Source: Achatina immaculata
Taxonomy: Eukaryota; Mollusca; Gastropoda; Stylommatophora; Achatinidae
Direction of reading: 5' to 3'
DNA length: 64,000 nt
Assembly (NCBI GenBank): GCA_009760885.1
Contig: CM019713.1
Span: 22,080,427 to 22,144,426, forward strand
Shown here: positions 43,826 through 56,934 of the stretch, one piece after another
Layout: each line of letters begins with the position of its first letter
How positions within the stretch are numbered: position 1 is the stretch's first letter
Made by a program: the position numbers and the translations under genes
The notes under the pieces: generated by a model
What the model saw: only the letters and a program-made list of their open reading frames with translations
What the model was told of the DNA's origin: nothing
Databases searched by the model: none

Positions 43826-44209
43826 CACATTACAATACCATCAATGTAGATTACATACACTTCAGAGTTTAACAAAATGCTTATCGCGAAAAGTCATAGC
43901 TAAGAAAGCCTGCGGGAACCATGAACAAGTGTACACAGAGAGGTATGTGTACATTTACAATGTCAGGGGGTTATGTGTATATTTGTCGTGTTTATCACTA
44001 GAGCAGACAGGAATAAAGTCTGCATTATAATAAGACACAAGAGACAAGGATTCGGACTTTGAACTTGGATGCTTGATGTAAATGAAACAAAACTGATTTC
44101 GTTCCCCAAATTTTCTATATATTAGGGGTGCCAAAATCGGGCCAAGGGGTCCCAATACTGCTTTTTGGAATAAGTATATATAAAACTAAATATATAAATA
44201 TACACTAAG
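43826..44209. other. Unique sequence
   Basis: No feature recognised. Confidence 0.5.
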
Positions 44210-44470
44210 TCATTGCAGTAAAGCTGTGGTTACAAAGTGTTAAACTATTTAACAGAAAAGTAGGAACAACTTTAGTAATTAACGAGCACACAGTTGTAAC
44301 ATTTCAGTTTACAACTTAATCTCTCTCTCTCTCTCACTCACACACAAACAAACAAACAAACAAACAAACAAACAAACAAACAAAAAATATAATACGGGAC
44401 AAAGAGATAAAGAAAGAAGATAAAATATAAATTCACATGAATACTATGTAACAAACAGGACTGAGAAAAT
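44210..44470 (+). repeat. Interspersed repeat R1 with simple repeats
   Basis: Shares GCAGTAAAGCTGTGGT, AAAGTAGGAACAACTTTAGT and CACATGAATACTATG with copies near 11700 and 58230. A (CT)n and a (CAAA)n microsatellite (44322-44387) sit inside. Confidence 0.55.
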
Positions 44471-44755
44471 TAAGAGAAAAAGGAGCGCTTAGCTGTGGCT
44501 AAGAATCTGCGTTCAGGACAGCGTGAGGCAGAGTTCTGAGTGTTTGAATGAAGACTTTGTGTGATAGGCTGGTAATAAAGAGAGGATGGGGAAGGTGGAA
44601 AGGAGAGAGATACAATCTAGCCGAGAAAAAAGTGGGTGGGGTAGAGGGTTTGTATCTAGTGCAGTGAGGAGGTTATGGAAGGAGTAGAACTTAGTAAAGA
44701 GGGAATATGTTATGATAGCGTTAAAGGCAGCTAAATTTCGAGTTCAAACCATGGA
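44471..44755. other. Unique sequence
   Basis: GA-rich; no feature recognised. Confidence 0.4.
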
Positions 44756-45358
44756 GTTCCAGGGTCCAATATTCCTTAATGTAGCTTAGAGCCTCACATG
44801 CCTTCTGGTATAACTTTATAACAAAAGGGCTCCAAGTTTTATATAGCTTAGAGCCTCACATACCTTCTGGTATAACTTTATAACAAAGGGGCTCCAAGTT
44901 TTATATAGCTTAGAGCCTCACATACCTTCTGGTATAACTTTATAACAAAAGGGCTCCAAGTTTTATATAGCTTAGAGCCTCACATACCTTGTGATATAAC
45001 TTTATAACAAAGGGGCTCCAAGTTTTATATAGCTTAGAGCCTCACATACCTTCTGGTATAACATTCTAACAAGTGGGCCCCAAGTTTTATATAGCTTAGA
45101 GCCTCACATACCTTGTGGTATAACATTCTAACAAGTGGGCCCCAAGTTTTATATAGCTTAGAGCCTCACATACCTTGTGGTATAACATTCTAACAAGTGG
45201 GCCCCAAGTTTTATATAGCTTAGAGCCTCACATACCTTGTGATATAACTTTATAACAAAGGGGCTCCAAGTTTTATATAGCCTAGGGCCTCACATACCTT
45301 CTGGTATAACATTCTAACAAGTGGGCCCCAAGTTTTATATAGCTTAGGGCCTTACGAA
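44756..45358. repeat. Minisatellite, 62 bp unit, 10 copies
   Basis: Core TAGAGCCTCACATACCTTCT. Two unit types alternate (TATAACTTTATAACAAA and TATAACATTCTAACAAG), showing exchange between units. Confidence 0.97.
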
Positions 45359-45660
45359 GTCTAAACCTGGCACTATATCCAGCTTACAGAAGCTCTCCAG
45401 TATCAACACTTCAACTAAAAATTGCAGGAAATAAACTGAGGCAGGAGAAATAAACACACAACGCAGATCATCAGAGGAATTCCCCCTCCTTATCCCCTTT
45501 CCTGGACATAAACTTTTGCTTCAGACAAGTAAACCCATGCCATTGTAAAAGGGACTGATCCCATCTGTGAGGATGGTAAGGTTGCAAGTTCCGGCCGGCC
45601 GAAAGGGTCAGGGTCAGCGCCTGGCCATTGGTCATGTGATTGTCCAGTGTGTGAGAGTCG

Positions 45661-45694
<34 letters not shown>

Positions 45695-47195
45695 AAGCCA
45701 GTCTAGTTTTGTCTTCGTGAAGTAGGGCCGAGAATTGTGATTGTGCTGTCATAGTGATATGTTTTGTGATAGAGCGTTGGGTTTCCGAGCCACCCTCAGT
45801 GATGAGTGTGTCAACTTTGTGAGGATTAAGTTTTGAAACTCATCATTTGATTTGATTTATGTAAGTTCATCAATGTGTTGGTGAATCTAATATTTTGTGT
45901 TACACCAAGGCCCCGTATTTTGTTTACGAAGACTTGCTAGAGTCTCGTTGATTAATTGTAAATAATGTTGCGACAAAGGAAGAAGGTTGCGAAAACCAAC
46001 ATATATATATATATAAACATATAATATTTGTATGAAGGTTGTGTAATCTATATAGAATAATATCTACGAAAGGTTGATTGAGCAACATGGGATCATATAT
46101 TTTAGTACTTAGATGGTAGAACCTTGGTAAATATGAGTTATTTAATGGTGTTTATTAATTAATTAAGTGTTCGTGTTTTGCTGATTGTAGCTAATTGTTC
46201 TATGTTCTTTGTGTGTGTCGGCATCAGCGGCTGTGCTGCTGGTGCAACTTTTGTAATAAACAGTTGCTTTGCTTCCTGAATTGCATTTATTTAGTTCGAT
46301 GTAGTTATTATGTTGTGGTGCTGTTGTTCTTCTGTATTAATTGAAACTACAGTTCACACGCCTAACTTAAGTTCCAGGGCTGATGAGGAATGAAAGTTTA
46401 GAACCTGGGTTAATATAAACCTGGGTCCCATTAGTACAGCTGTACATGAAATTTTGTGCACCAATAAAATTAACCATAATCCCCAACAATTCCTTCCTTG
46501 AATACTAACATACCCCCCCCCCCCCCCCAAGCATGCTGCCCTACCCTGGCAGAGCTAACTGTTCTCAGAGTGGACGGAAACATTTCTGTTAGATGTATCA
46601 TGTCAACATCTTGAGTACACTGGTACTAAGCTTGGTACTTATGTGTTATATCTACGACACTGTCATCTGTCACTAAATATTACAGTTGAAGTACTTACAT
46701 TTCTTCTCAGATTTTACGCGCATCTTTGTATATTTTCCAGAAATCTTTCAGCGCAGTATAAGCTTCCCTTATCTAGCTTCTTTGTTCAAGCATGTCCTTC
46801 AGTTTTTGTTTAAATTCCATGAGTTTTTGTTTGGTTTTGGTGAAAGTTTTCCTGCACCAAACTTGGCAACTTGCCAGGCACAACCATACTACGCCCCTTC
46901 CCCAGACTGGCTTGTGGGACTTTAAAGATTTAACAAGAAAAAAAATGTGCAGATTTATTATCTCTGATGTATGACATGACAGATGCTTCGCCCTTAAAAC
47001 AAACATCAACAAGAGAAATACCATTTAGAGAAGACATCACTCAAACTTGTCAGAATCTGCCTGCATGTCATCTTCAACATTCTTTATTGTATAAAGTTAC
47101 GATTCTTTTGGAGCACTGACCTTAACTTGCGCGCCTTCAACGGTTCTAGAAGGAGGTTTATGAGAAACAACTTCAGTATAAATATTTTACCTCGT
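45359..47195. other. Unique sequence with minor simple repeats
   Basis: (GA)n at 45666-45691 and a poly-C run at about 46510-46528. No exon with splice or domain support found. Confidence 0.5.
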
Positions 47196-49515
47196 CATAT
47201 GATGTGTATAAGGTGGACGTGATCAGTGAGGTAGCTAGCTATTTATACTGTGGACGTGATCAGTGATGTAGCTAGCTATTTATACTGTGGACGAGATCAG
47301 TGAGGTAGCTAGCTATTTATACTGTGGACGTGATCAGTTAGGTAGCTAGTTATTTATACTGTGGACGTGATTAGTGATGTAGCTAGCTATTTATACTGTG
47401 GACGTGATCAGTGATGTAGCTAGCTATTTATACTGTGGACGTGATTAGTTAGGTAGCTAGTTATTTATACTGTGGACGTGATCAGCGAGGTAGCTAGCTA
47501 TTTATACTGTGGACGTGATTAGTTAGGTAGCTAGTTATTTATACTGTGGACGTGATTAGTTAGGTAGCTAGCTATTTATACTGTGGACGTGATTAGTTAG
47601 GTAGCTAGCTATTTATACTGTGGACGTGATCAGTGATGTAGCTAGCTATTTATACTGTGGACGTGATCAGTGAGGTAGCTAGCTATTTATACTGTGGACG
47701 TGATCAGTGAGGTAGCTAGTTAGTTATACTGTGGACGTGATCAGTGAGGTAGCTAGCTATTTATACTGTGGACGTGATTAGTTAGGTAGCTAGTTATTTA
47801 TACTGTGGACGTGATTAGTTAGGTAGCTAGCTATTTATACTGTGGACGTGATTAGTTAGGTAGCTAGTTATTTATACCGCGGACGTGATCAGTGAAGTAT
47901 CTAGCTATTTATACTGCGGACGTGATCAGTGAAGTAGCTAACTATTTATACTGCGGGCGTGATTAGTGAGACAGCTAGCTATTTATACTGTGGACGTGAT
48001 CAGTGAGGTAGCTAGCTATTTATAAAAGAAATGATAACAGAGGTAAAACTGGTTCTAGTTATCTGGTGCGAAACACTACATATAAAGGACATACAACAAC
48101 CCAATATTTCGGCAAAAGCCTTTTTCAAGGATCGTGTAAAAACATAAATAAAAACATGAAAAATGGATGAAAAATATATAGACTTAGCCGTTTGGCCCCC
48201 TCCTTGTAAGAAAGCCTGGCACGAAACTGTGATCCTTGGAAAAGGCTTTTGCCGAAATATTGGATTGTTATATGTCCTTCATTTATATGTACTCATATTA
48301 CTTTCTGCCATTCTTGTTTCTGCCCACTTTCCTCACTTTATCTTTTTTCGTAAAACTGAACCATACACCCATTTATTTCATTACTAGATATTTATACGGC
48401 AAACAAGATCATTCCAAGTAGCTAGCTATTTATACGGCGGACAAGATCATTCCAAGTAGCTAGCTATTTATACGGCGGACAAGATCATTCCAAGTAGCTA
48501 GCTATTTATACGGCGGACAAGATCATTCCAAGTAGCTAGCTATTTATACGGCGGACAAGATCATTCCAAGTAGCTAGCTATTTATACGGCGGACAAGATC
48601 AGTCCAAGTAGCTAGCTATTTATACGGCGGACAGGATCATTCCAAGTAGCTAGCTATTTATATGGCAGACAAGATCATTACAAGTAGCTAGCTATTTATA
48701 TGGCAGACAAGATCATTACAAGTAGCTAGCTATTTATATGGCAGACAAGATCATTACAAGTAGCTAGCTATTTATACGGCGGACAGGATCATTCCAAGTA
48801 GCTAGCTATTTATATGGCAGACAAGATCATTACAAGTAGCTAGCTATTTATATGGCAGACAAGATCATTCAAAGTAGCTAGCTATTTATATGGCAGACAA
48901 GATCATTACAAGTAGCTAGCTATTTATACGGCGGACAGGATCATTCCAAGTAGCTAGCTATTTATATGGCAGACAAGATCATTACAAGTAGCTAGCTATT
49001 TATATGGCAGACAAGATCATTCAAAGTAGCTAGCTATTTATACGGTGGACAAGATCATTACAAGTAGCTAGCTATTAAAACAGAGGACAATATCATTCCA
49101 AGTAGCTAGCTATTAATACAGAGGACAAGATCATTCCAAGTAGCTAGCTATTAATACAGAGGACAAGATCAGTCCAAGTAGCTAGCTATTAATACAGAGG
49201 ACAAGATCAGCCCAAATAGCTAGCTATTAATACAGCAGACAAGATCATTCCAAGTAGCTAGCTATTAATACAGCGGACATCATCATTCCAAGTAGCTAGC
49301 TATTAATACAGAGGACAAGATCAGTCCAAATAGCTAGCTATTAATACAGCGGACATCATCATTCCAAGTAGCTAGCTATTTATACGGCGGACAAGATCAG
49401 TCCAAATAGCTAGCTATTAATACAGCGGACAAGATCAGTCCAAGTAGCTAGCTATTTTATATGGTGAACAAGATCATTCCAAGTAGCTAGCTATTTATAT
49501 GGCGGACATGATCAG
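47196..49515. repeat. Minisatellite, 37-38 bp, two subfamilies, split by an insertion
   Basis: Both halves share TAGCTAGCTATTTATA. Left half (47196-48025) has GTGGACGTGATCAGTGAGG, right half (48385-49515) has GGCGGACAAGATCATTCCA. About 22 and 30 units. The 48026-48384 insertion separates the subfamilies exactly. Confidence 0.95.
48026..48384. mobile_element. Inverted-repeat element inside a minisatellite
   Basis: Arms of about 60 bp, 48076-48135 and 48227-48291, are near-perfect reverse complements around CCTTTTTCAAGGATC, GGCTTTTGCCGAAATATTGG and ATGTCCTT, with a 91 bp centre. No transposase. Foldback or Penelope-like terminal structures are possibilities; the class is not settled from the sequence alone. 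Confidence 0.6.
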
Positions 49516-49779
49516 TTAAGTAACTCAATATTTTCTCAATCCCAGAAATGTTTCCCCAATCTCTGACGTTTGTTATATCACAACTTTGATCTCCTTTCTT
49601 GCTGCAGTAGAACAGGACATACATACCAAAGTGCTCTACTGAACTCTCTCATGTCGGAAAATTCGACTTTCTCTATTAGGGCCCAGACAATAAAATACAC
49701 GAGTTTTGTTGTTTTTGCTGCGTAATATAATGTAAAAGATAATGCAGGTAACAATCAATCAATCAAGTACCGTGCATTA

Positions 49780-50292
49780 TACAAATGTTCACAGATTCCA
49801 GCTTTAGAAGACTAAAACATACAAATGCTCACATTGTACCAGCTAAAGAAGAGTAAAGCATTATACAAATGCTCACAAAGTACCAGCTAAAGAAGAGTAA
49901 AACATTATACAAATGCTCACAAAGTATCAGCTAAAGAAGAGTAAAGCATTATACAAATGCTCACAAAGTATCAGCTAAAGAAGAGTAAAACATTATACAA
50001 ATGCTCACAAAGTATCAGCTAAAGAAGAGTAAAGCATTATACAAATGCTCACAAAGTATCAGCTAAAGAAGAGTAAAACATTATACAAATGCTCACAAAG
50101 TATCAGCTAAAGAAGAGTAAAGCATTATACAAATGCTCACAAAGTACCAGCTAAAGAAGAGTAAAACATTATACAAATGCTCACAAAGTATCAGCTAAAG
50201 AAGAGTAAAACATTATACAAATGCTCACAGATTCCAGCTATAGAAGACTAACAATTATACAAATGCTCACAGAGTACCAGATATAGAAGAAA
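49780..50292. repeat. Minisatellite, 44 bp unit, 12 copies
   Basis: Core ACAAATGCTCACAAAGTATC. The 49516-49779 gap holds no feature. Confidence 0.97.
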
Positions 50293-50595
50293 AAAAAATG
50301 TTATTTTTTTCGTGATCAGTAGAACAGATTTCATTTTAGTTTTTCTTTTTTTAAAACTTATTTTAAAAAAAATCTGATGACTCTCCGTTATTTAATGAGG
50401 GACTGAATGTGGTCCTAGCATTTTGGAGTGAAGAGAATGTTTTCTGTCTTGGCTGCTTCCATTCTTAAAGATTTTTTTTTTGGGGGGGGGGGGGAAGGCA
50501 TCACTGATGCACCTATAGATGTGATCACAGTGCAGAGATTATAAGTAGATTAATCATTGAATTTCTATCATCCAGCACTATAGAGAAGTATTTCT
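50293..50595. other. Unique sequence with poly-G run
   Basis: A T-run followed by G-run at about 50468-50494; otherwise nothing. Confidence 0.5.
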
Positions 50596-51022
50596 CTTAC
50601 CCCCCCACCTGCTGACACCCCTACCATCTACTTGCTGACACCCTTGCCTTCTACCTGCTGACATCCCCTGTCATCTACTTGCTGACACCCCTGCCTTCTA
50701 CCCACTGACACCCTCTATCATATACCTGCTGACACCCCTGCTCTACCTGCTGACCATATACACTGCTGCCTTCTACCTACTGACATCCCTGCCATCTACC
50801 TGCTGACACCCCCTACTATTTACCTGCTGACACCCCCTGCCATCTACTTGCTGACACCCCCTGCCATCTACTTGCTGACACTACCTACTTGCTGACACTA
50901 CCTACCATCTACTTACTGACACTACCTACTATCTACTTGCTGACACCCCCTACCATCTACTTGCTGGCATTACCTACCATCTACTTGCTGACACCCCCTG
51001 CCATCTACTTGCTGACATACAA
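50596..51022. repeat. Minisatellite, 23-24 bp unit, about 18 copies
   Basis: Core CATCTACTTGCTGACACCCC, fairly degenerate. Confidence 0.93.
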
Positions 51023-51522
51023 ACTCTATATCTCAACAAAAGTGATCAGTGAAAAAAGAAAAGATGAAGGCACATAAAGAGAAGCCCATCTTGGGCAGTT
51101 GTAGGAAGAAAATATAAAATATAACTAAAGCCATGATCACACATACATGCTTCACCATCAAATATCAAATACAAAAAATTCTATTTACAAACAAATTATG
51201 AACCAAACACAAAATAACAGACAATAATAACATGCACTAAAACAAGAAATTGTTATTTTCATGCAACAGAAAATGTTATTGTGAGCCATACACTTTGTCA
51301 GAAAGAAAAAAATTTAATTTACAGCAACCATGACATGCATTGCCCATATGAATATGAAACTGTTGTTAAACTTATAACAACAGATGTTTTTATTACAGAT
51401 AATGTATGAAGGATGAAACAACTGGAAGCTTTGGATGTGATAAAAATGTGAATTTGTTACTGAATGAAAAAAAAACATGAATATGCAATAGAACATGCCA
51501 ACCAATCTTACAAACACGTAAC
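51023..51522. other. Unique sequence
   Basis: AT-rich; no feature recognised. Confidence 0.5.
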
Positions 51523-51695
51523 ATCATAAACAGAAGCCCATGGGAAGCTGGGATAGATAAAGATAGCAACTATCATAAACAAAAGCCCATGGGAAGTTGG
51601 GATGGATAAGGATAGCAACTATCATAAACAGAAGCCCATGGGAAGTTGGGATGGATAAGGATAGCAACTATCATAAACAGAAGCCCATGGGAAAC
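51523..51695. repeat. Minisatellite, about 50 bp unit, 4 copies
   Basis: Core ATCATAAACAGAAGCCCATG. Confidence 0.93.
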
Positions 51696-51749
51696 TGAGA
51701 CAGAAGGAAATGGTCAAGAATCTTTGGCTATAACAAAAGACCTGCAAGA

Positions 51750-53830
51750 CTACTAGCCCTAAATAAGAAGAGAGCATCAACCAACCCAAATATGAAGACA
51801 ACAGACAACCAACCTTAAATATGAAGACAACAGACAACCAACCTTAAATATGAAGAGAAAAGACAACCAACCTTAAATAAGAAAAAAACAGACAACCAAC
51901 CTTAAATATGAAGAGAACAGACAACCAATCTTAAATATGAAGAGAACAGACAACCAACCTTAAATATGAAGAGAATAGATAACCAATCTTAAATAAGAAG
52001 AGAAAAGACAACCAATCTTAAATAAGAAGAGAACAGACAACCAATCTTAAATAAGAAGAGAAAAGACAACCAATCTTAAATATGAAGAGAATAGATAACC
52101 AATCTTAAATAAGAAGAGAACAGACAACCAACCTTAAATATGAAGAGAATAGATAACCAATCTTAAATAAGAAGAGAAAAGACAACCAACCTTAAATAAG
52201 AAAAGAACTGACAACCAACCTTAAATATGAAGAGAACATACAACCAACCTTAAACATGAAGAGAACAGACAACCAACCTTAAATATGAAGAGAACAGACA
52301 ACCAATCTTAAATAAGAAGAGAACAGACAACCAATCCTATATAAGAAGAGAACAGACAACCAATCTTAAATAAGAAGAGAACAGACAACCAATCCTATAT
52401 AAGAAGAGAACAGACAACCAATCCTATATAAGAAGAGAACAGACAACCAACCTTAAATATGAAGAGAACAGACAACCAATCCTATATAAGAAGAGAACAG
52501 ACAACCAATCCTATATAAGAAGAGAACAGACAACCAGTCCTAAATATGAACAGAACAGACAACCAGTCCTAAATATGAACAGAACAGACAACCAGTCCTA
52601 AATATGAACAGACAACCAGCCCTAAATTCAAGTGCCATGCTGTGTGGCATAGGTGATCATTTCTCTTCACAATTCCTCATCTTTAGACTTGATTATGAGA
52701 TCCGCCGGTGACTTTCTTCCTAGCCATACTGAAATCCTATCCAGTAACTTCTCTCTCTGTCTTCCTGTTTCTTCTTCCTTCAATTTTTCCAGTTGCCACA
52801 GTGTGTTCCAATTTTCCTCTTCTCAGGAAATGTCCTATAAATCTCACTTGTCTGTCTCTGATCTTTGCTATAATTTGCTTTTTAACTCCAGCCTCTCTTA
52901 AGACTTCTTCAGTGGTTTTCTTGGCTGTCTATGGTACCTTCAACGTCCTTCTTATAAACCACATCTCCATTTCTCGCTGTCCTCTCTTATTCATGGACCA
53001 TGCTTCACATCTATAAAACAAAATTGGCTCAATGTAACATTTAAGTACTCAGAATCTTGTTTCCATTGATATGGATCTGTTGCTCAAGATGTGTCTCATT
53101 GTCTGGAATGCTGACTTGGCCTGAGCACATCTACTTTTTATTTCGTTATGACATTTCCAATCAGTTGTTATAACCATTCCTAAGTACTTGAATCTATCAA
53201 CTTGTTTCAGATTTGTTTCATCGATGGTAATGCTACATTTTGGTGGTATTTTTTTCTTTGAGATGACCAGTCTTCTTTTTATTCAGGCTGAGACCTTTAT
53301 TTTTACTTTCACGAACCACGATGTCCAGAAGAGTCCAGAACCGTGTCATCTGCATATCTTAAGTTGTTACGGTTGTACCCGCCAATTGATATTCCTGCCA
53401 AGCTCTCTATATTTCTCATTATGTTTTCGCTGTACAAGGAGAAGAGGTCAGGAGACAGAACACATCCTTGTCTCACTCTCAGTTTTATGTTTTGGAATGC
53501 TTCTATTTGATTCTCAGCCCTCACTGTTGCCAATACATGTTTTTGATAAATTTCAGATTTTTCCCATCTATGTTGATGACCTCCAGCATTCTTATAATTT
53601 CTGTTTGTCTCATTTATTAAATGCTTTACAGTATTCTATGAAGAATAAGTATAGGAGCTGAACTCATGTTTCATAGAACAGAAAGAACTAGTCTTAAACA
53701 TGAACAAAAGTGACAACCAGCCCAAAATATGAACAGACAACCAGTCATAAATATGAACGGATCAGACAACCAATACGAACAGAACAAACAACCAGGCCTA
53801 GATATGAACAGATAACCAACAGTCACTACA
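51750..53830. repeat. Minisatellite, 28 bp unit, split by a LINE
   Basis: Core AAGAGAACAGACAACCAACC; 31 or so units at 51750-52625, then degraded units at 53690-53830 after the LINE. Confidence 0.93.
52632..53665 (-). mobile_element. LINE 3' half in a minisatellite
   Basis: Minus translation gives ENQIEAFQNIKLRVRQGCVL, SPDLFSLYSENIMRNIESLA, GISIGGYNRNNLRYADDTVL and, after a frame change, YLGMVITTDWKCHNEIKSRC. RQGCVLSPDLF and YADD are reverse-transcriptase motifs. Same family as 12307-13046. Confidence 0.85.
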
Positions 53831-53939
53831 GAAACAGGAGATATGTAATACAGAAACAGGAAATGATGTGTAATACAGAATACAGCAGCAGTAGCAGCCA
53901 GTGAACTCACATAATGTTGCAACAACTATGAACCAGACA

Positions 53940-55455
53940 AAAACCATGAAAACAATAGAAAAATAAAGTCACTGAGACAAAAATCATGAAAACAAGATAA
54001 AACAAAACAAAGTCACTGAGACAAAAACCATCAAAACAAAGAAAAAAAAAACAAAGTCACTGAGAGGAAAAAAATCATCAAAACAAAGAAAAAAAACAAA
54101 GTCACAGAGACAAAAACCATCAAAACAAAGAGAAAAAAAAAAAAAATCCACTGAGACAAAAATCATGAAAACAATATAAAAAACAGTCACTGAGACAAAA
54201 ATCATGAAAACAAGATAAAACAAAATAAAGTCACTGAGACAAAAATCATGAAAACAAGATAAAAAAACAAAGTCACTGAGACAAAAATCATCAAAACAAA
54301 GAGAGAAAAAACAAAGTCACTGAGACAAAAACCATCAAAACAAAGAAAAAAAACAAAGTCACTGAGACAAAAAAAATAATCAAAACAAAGAAAAAAAAAC
54401 AAAGTCACTGAGACAAAAATCATGAAAACAATATAAAACAAAGTCACTGAGACAAAAATCCTGAAAACAAGATAAAACAAAATAAAGTCACTGAGACAAA
54501 AATCATGAAAAGAATATAAAAAACAAAGTCACTGAGACAAAAATGATCAAAACAAGAGAGAAAAAACAAAGTCACTGAGACAAAAACCATCAAAACAAAG
54601 AAAAAAAACAAAGTCACTGAGACAAAAAAAATAATCAAAACAAAGAAAAAAAAACAAAGTCACTGAGACAAAAATCATGAAAACAATATAAAACAAAGTC
54701 ACTGAGACAAAAATCCTGAAAACAAGATAAAACAAAATAAAGTCACTGAGACAAAAATCATGAAAAGAATATAAAAAACAAAGTCACTGAGACAAAAATG
54801 ATCAAAACAAAGAAATAAAAAACAAAGTCACTGAGACAAAAACCATCAAAACAATATAAAACAAAGTCACTGAGACAAAAATCATGAAAACAAGATAAAA
54901 AAGTCACTGAGACAAAAATCATGAAAAGAATATAAAAAACAAAGTCACTGAGACAAAAATCATCAAAACAAGATAAAAAACAAAGTCACTGAGACAAAAA
55001 TCATCAAAACAAAGAGAGAAAAAACAAAGTCACAGAGACAAAAACCATCAAAACAAAGAAAAAAAAACAACAAAGTCACTGAGACAAAAACCATCAAAAC
55101 AAAAACCATCAAAACAAAGTCACTGAGACAAAAATCATGAAAACAATATAAAACAAAGTCACTGAGACAAAAATCATGAAAACAAGATAAAACAAAATAA
55201 AGTCATTGAGACAAAAATCATGAAAACAAGATAAAATAAAGTCACTGAGACAAAAATCATGAAAAGAATATAAAAAACAAAGTCACTGAGACAAAAATCA
55301 TGAAAACAATATAAAAAACAAAGTCACTGAGACAAAATCATGAAAACAATATAAAAAACAAAGTCACTGAGACAAAAATCATGAAAACAAAGAAAAAAAA
55401 ACAAAGTCACTAAAACAAAAACCATCAAAACAACAGAAAAAAAACAAAGCCACTG
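53940..55455. repeat. Minisatellite, about 38-40 bp unit, about 38 copies
   Basis: Core AAAGTCACTGAGACAAAAAT with A-rich spacers of varied length. A block of several units (about 54180-54480) is repeated at about 54440-54740, a higher-order duplication. Confidence 0.95.
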
Positions 55456-55798
55456 ACTGAGAAAGAAACATAAAAAAAGAAGATCATGTGGCATACATAC
55501 ATACTAAACCAACTAGAAAACTGACAACATATGTACAGTATTCAACAGTAATTTGGAGAATATGAGCCAAACTTCTAAAGTAAAAATATCCTAACAGCAC
55601 AGACTGTATTTAAAGGAATGAAAATATGTTAACAAAAACTTTGAACAACTCTGAGACTGAGAAGATAAAATAATTTACATTCTACCATCTGTTTTTTTTT
55701 CTTCTTCATAATCCTCCCCCCCCCCCCAAAAAAAAAAGGTGACAAACAAAAAAGTTATTTGATCATGAGCTATGAGCTGGCATTAAAGTGATTCACTT
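55456..55798. other. Unique sequence
   Basis: AT-rich with a C-run at about 55715-55726. Confidence 0.5.
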
Positions 55799-55881
55799 TA
55801 TTGCTTACAACTGAGAGGCCTACAGGAGAGCTGTTAGGGAGGCAAAGCTCCACAAGGGACATGCAAATGAGTGAATGATTT
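55799..55881 (+). mobile_element. Very short LINE 3' tail
   Basis: Only about 80 bp: TTGCTTACAACTGAGAGGCC to GGGACATGCAAATGAGTGAATG, the terminal part of the 30522-30770 family. Confidence 0.8.
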
Positions 55882-56640
55882 TATAGCATTAATGTTGGTG
55901 GGTGGGGCATCTAAATCTGCTACCATCCCCAGATTCCAGCCTCCATTCCTGTTTAACAAAGTTATTAAAAGCTGAAAGAAAGTTATACTCCCAAAAATTT
56001 GGCCAATAATGTCTGGAAACTGTGGGATGATCAGCTGTTGTTGTGTAGGTTCTGGTCTAGGTATCCTACCTAACTGTATTAAGTAATGAGAGCTGAAATG
56101 AGGAAATCCTTGCACTACAGATCTCACTGATATGACACGAAACAAGAACACCTACTGATATTATGAAATGACATCTTCCAACATGCAACAGTGGCACCTA
56201 CTCATATCATGAAATGACATCTTCCAAAAAAAAAATGAAACGGTGGGACCTACTCATGATGAGATGACAATTTTCAACATCAAATAAAGACACCTACAAT
56301 GCATGCGATTGAGACACCTTCTGACATTTCACACTGGTGTCTACTGACATAAAATGCCACTTACATGCGATGAAGATGCCATCTCTCATGAAATAAAACT
56401 TGTTGATGAGAATTCAAGACATTAAGTGAAGAAGTTGAACTGATATTTAGTGACCACCAAGTTTCTAACAGAGCTGTCATGAGCTTAACTAAGCAACATA
56501 CTCAGACATGCTGACGTACAACAAAGACATGAACATACTCATAACATAACATTTATAAGAAGTATGCAAAGGATGTGAAAATACTTTACATCAGACTATC
56601 TGTCACAACTCCATCACATGTACTGGCTTGATGTACAAGT
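55882..56640. other. Unique sequence with degenerate repeats
   Basis: Scattered ATGAAATGACATCTTCCA repeats at 56160-56400; no gene evidence. A 105-codon minus frame (55834-56151) overlaps the LINE tail and is not supported. Confidence 0.5.
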
Positions 56641-56795
56641 CAAGATTCATCTGCTACTGTATTTCATGTTATGGTTTCACCTATAACATGCCATCTGATC
56701 TGCTACTGTATTTCATGTTATGGTTTCATCTATAACATGTCATCTGATCTGCTACAGTATTTCATGTTATGGTTTCATCTATAACATGTACACTA
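56641..56795. repeat. Minisatellite, about 57 bp unit, 3 copies
   Basis: Core TATTTCATGTTATGGTTTCA. Confidence 0.92.
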
Positions 56796-56934
56796 TGATA
56801 CACTTTTGTGTATGTTCTAATCAGATCTGCTGACACTTAAGTTGTTTGAATAAAGTCAGAAGTGTGTTATAAAGAATTTTCAGATTCCCAATAAAACTAT
56901 GGCTGTCTTCACAAGAAAGGGGTCTACCCGTGAA

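Noticed and set aside
45765..45810. tRNA-like stretch (TGATAGAGCGTTGGGTTTCC)
   Set aside because: Looks like part of a D-arm and anticodon arm, but no box B at the right distance and no acceptor pairing.
46686..47024. Overlapping plus and minus frames of 60-83 codons
   Set aside because: Short, mutually overlapping, and without domains or plausible splice borders.
55834..56151. 105-codon minus frame with Pro/Gln-rich middle
   Set aside because: Its C-terminal end is the reverse of a LINE tail and its start has no supporting context.
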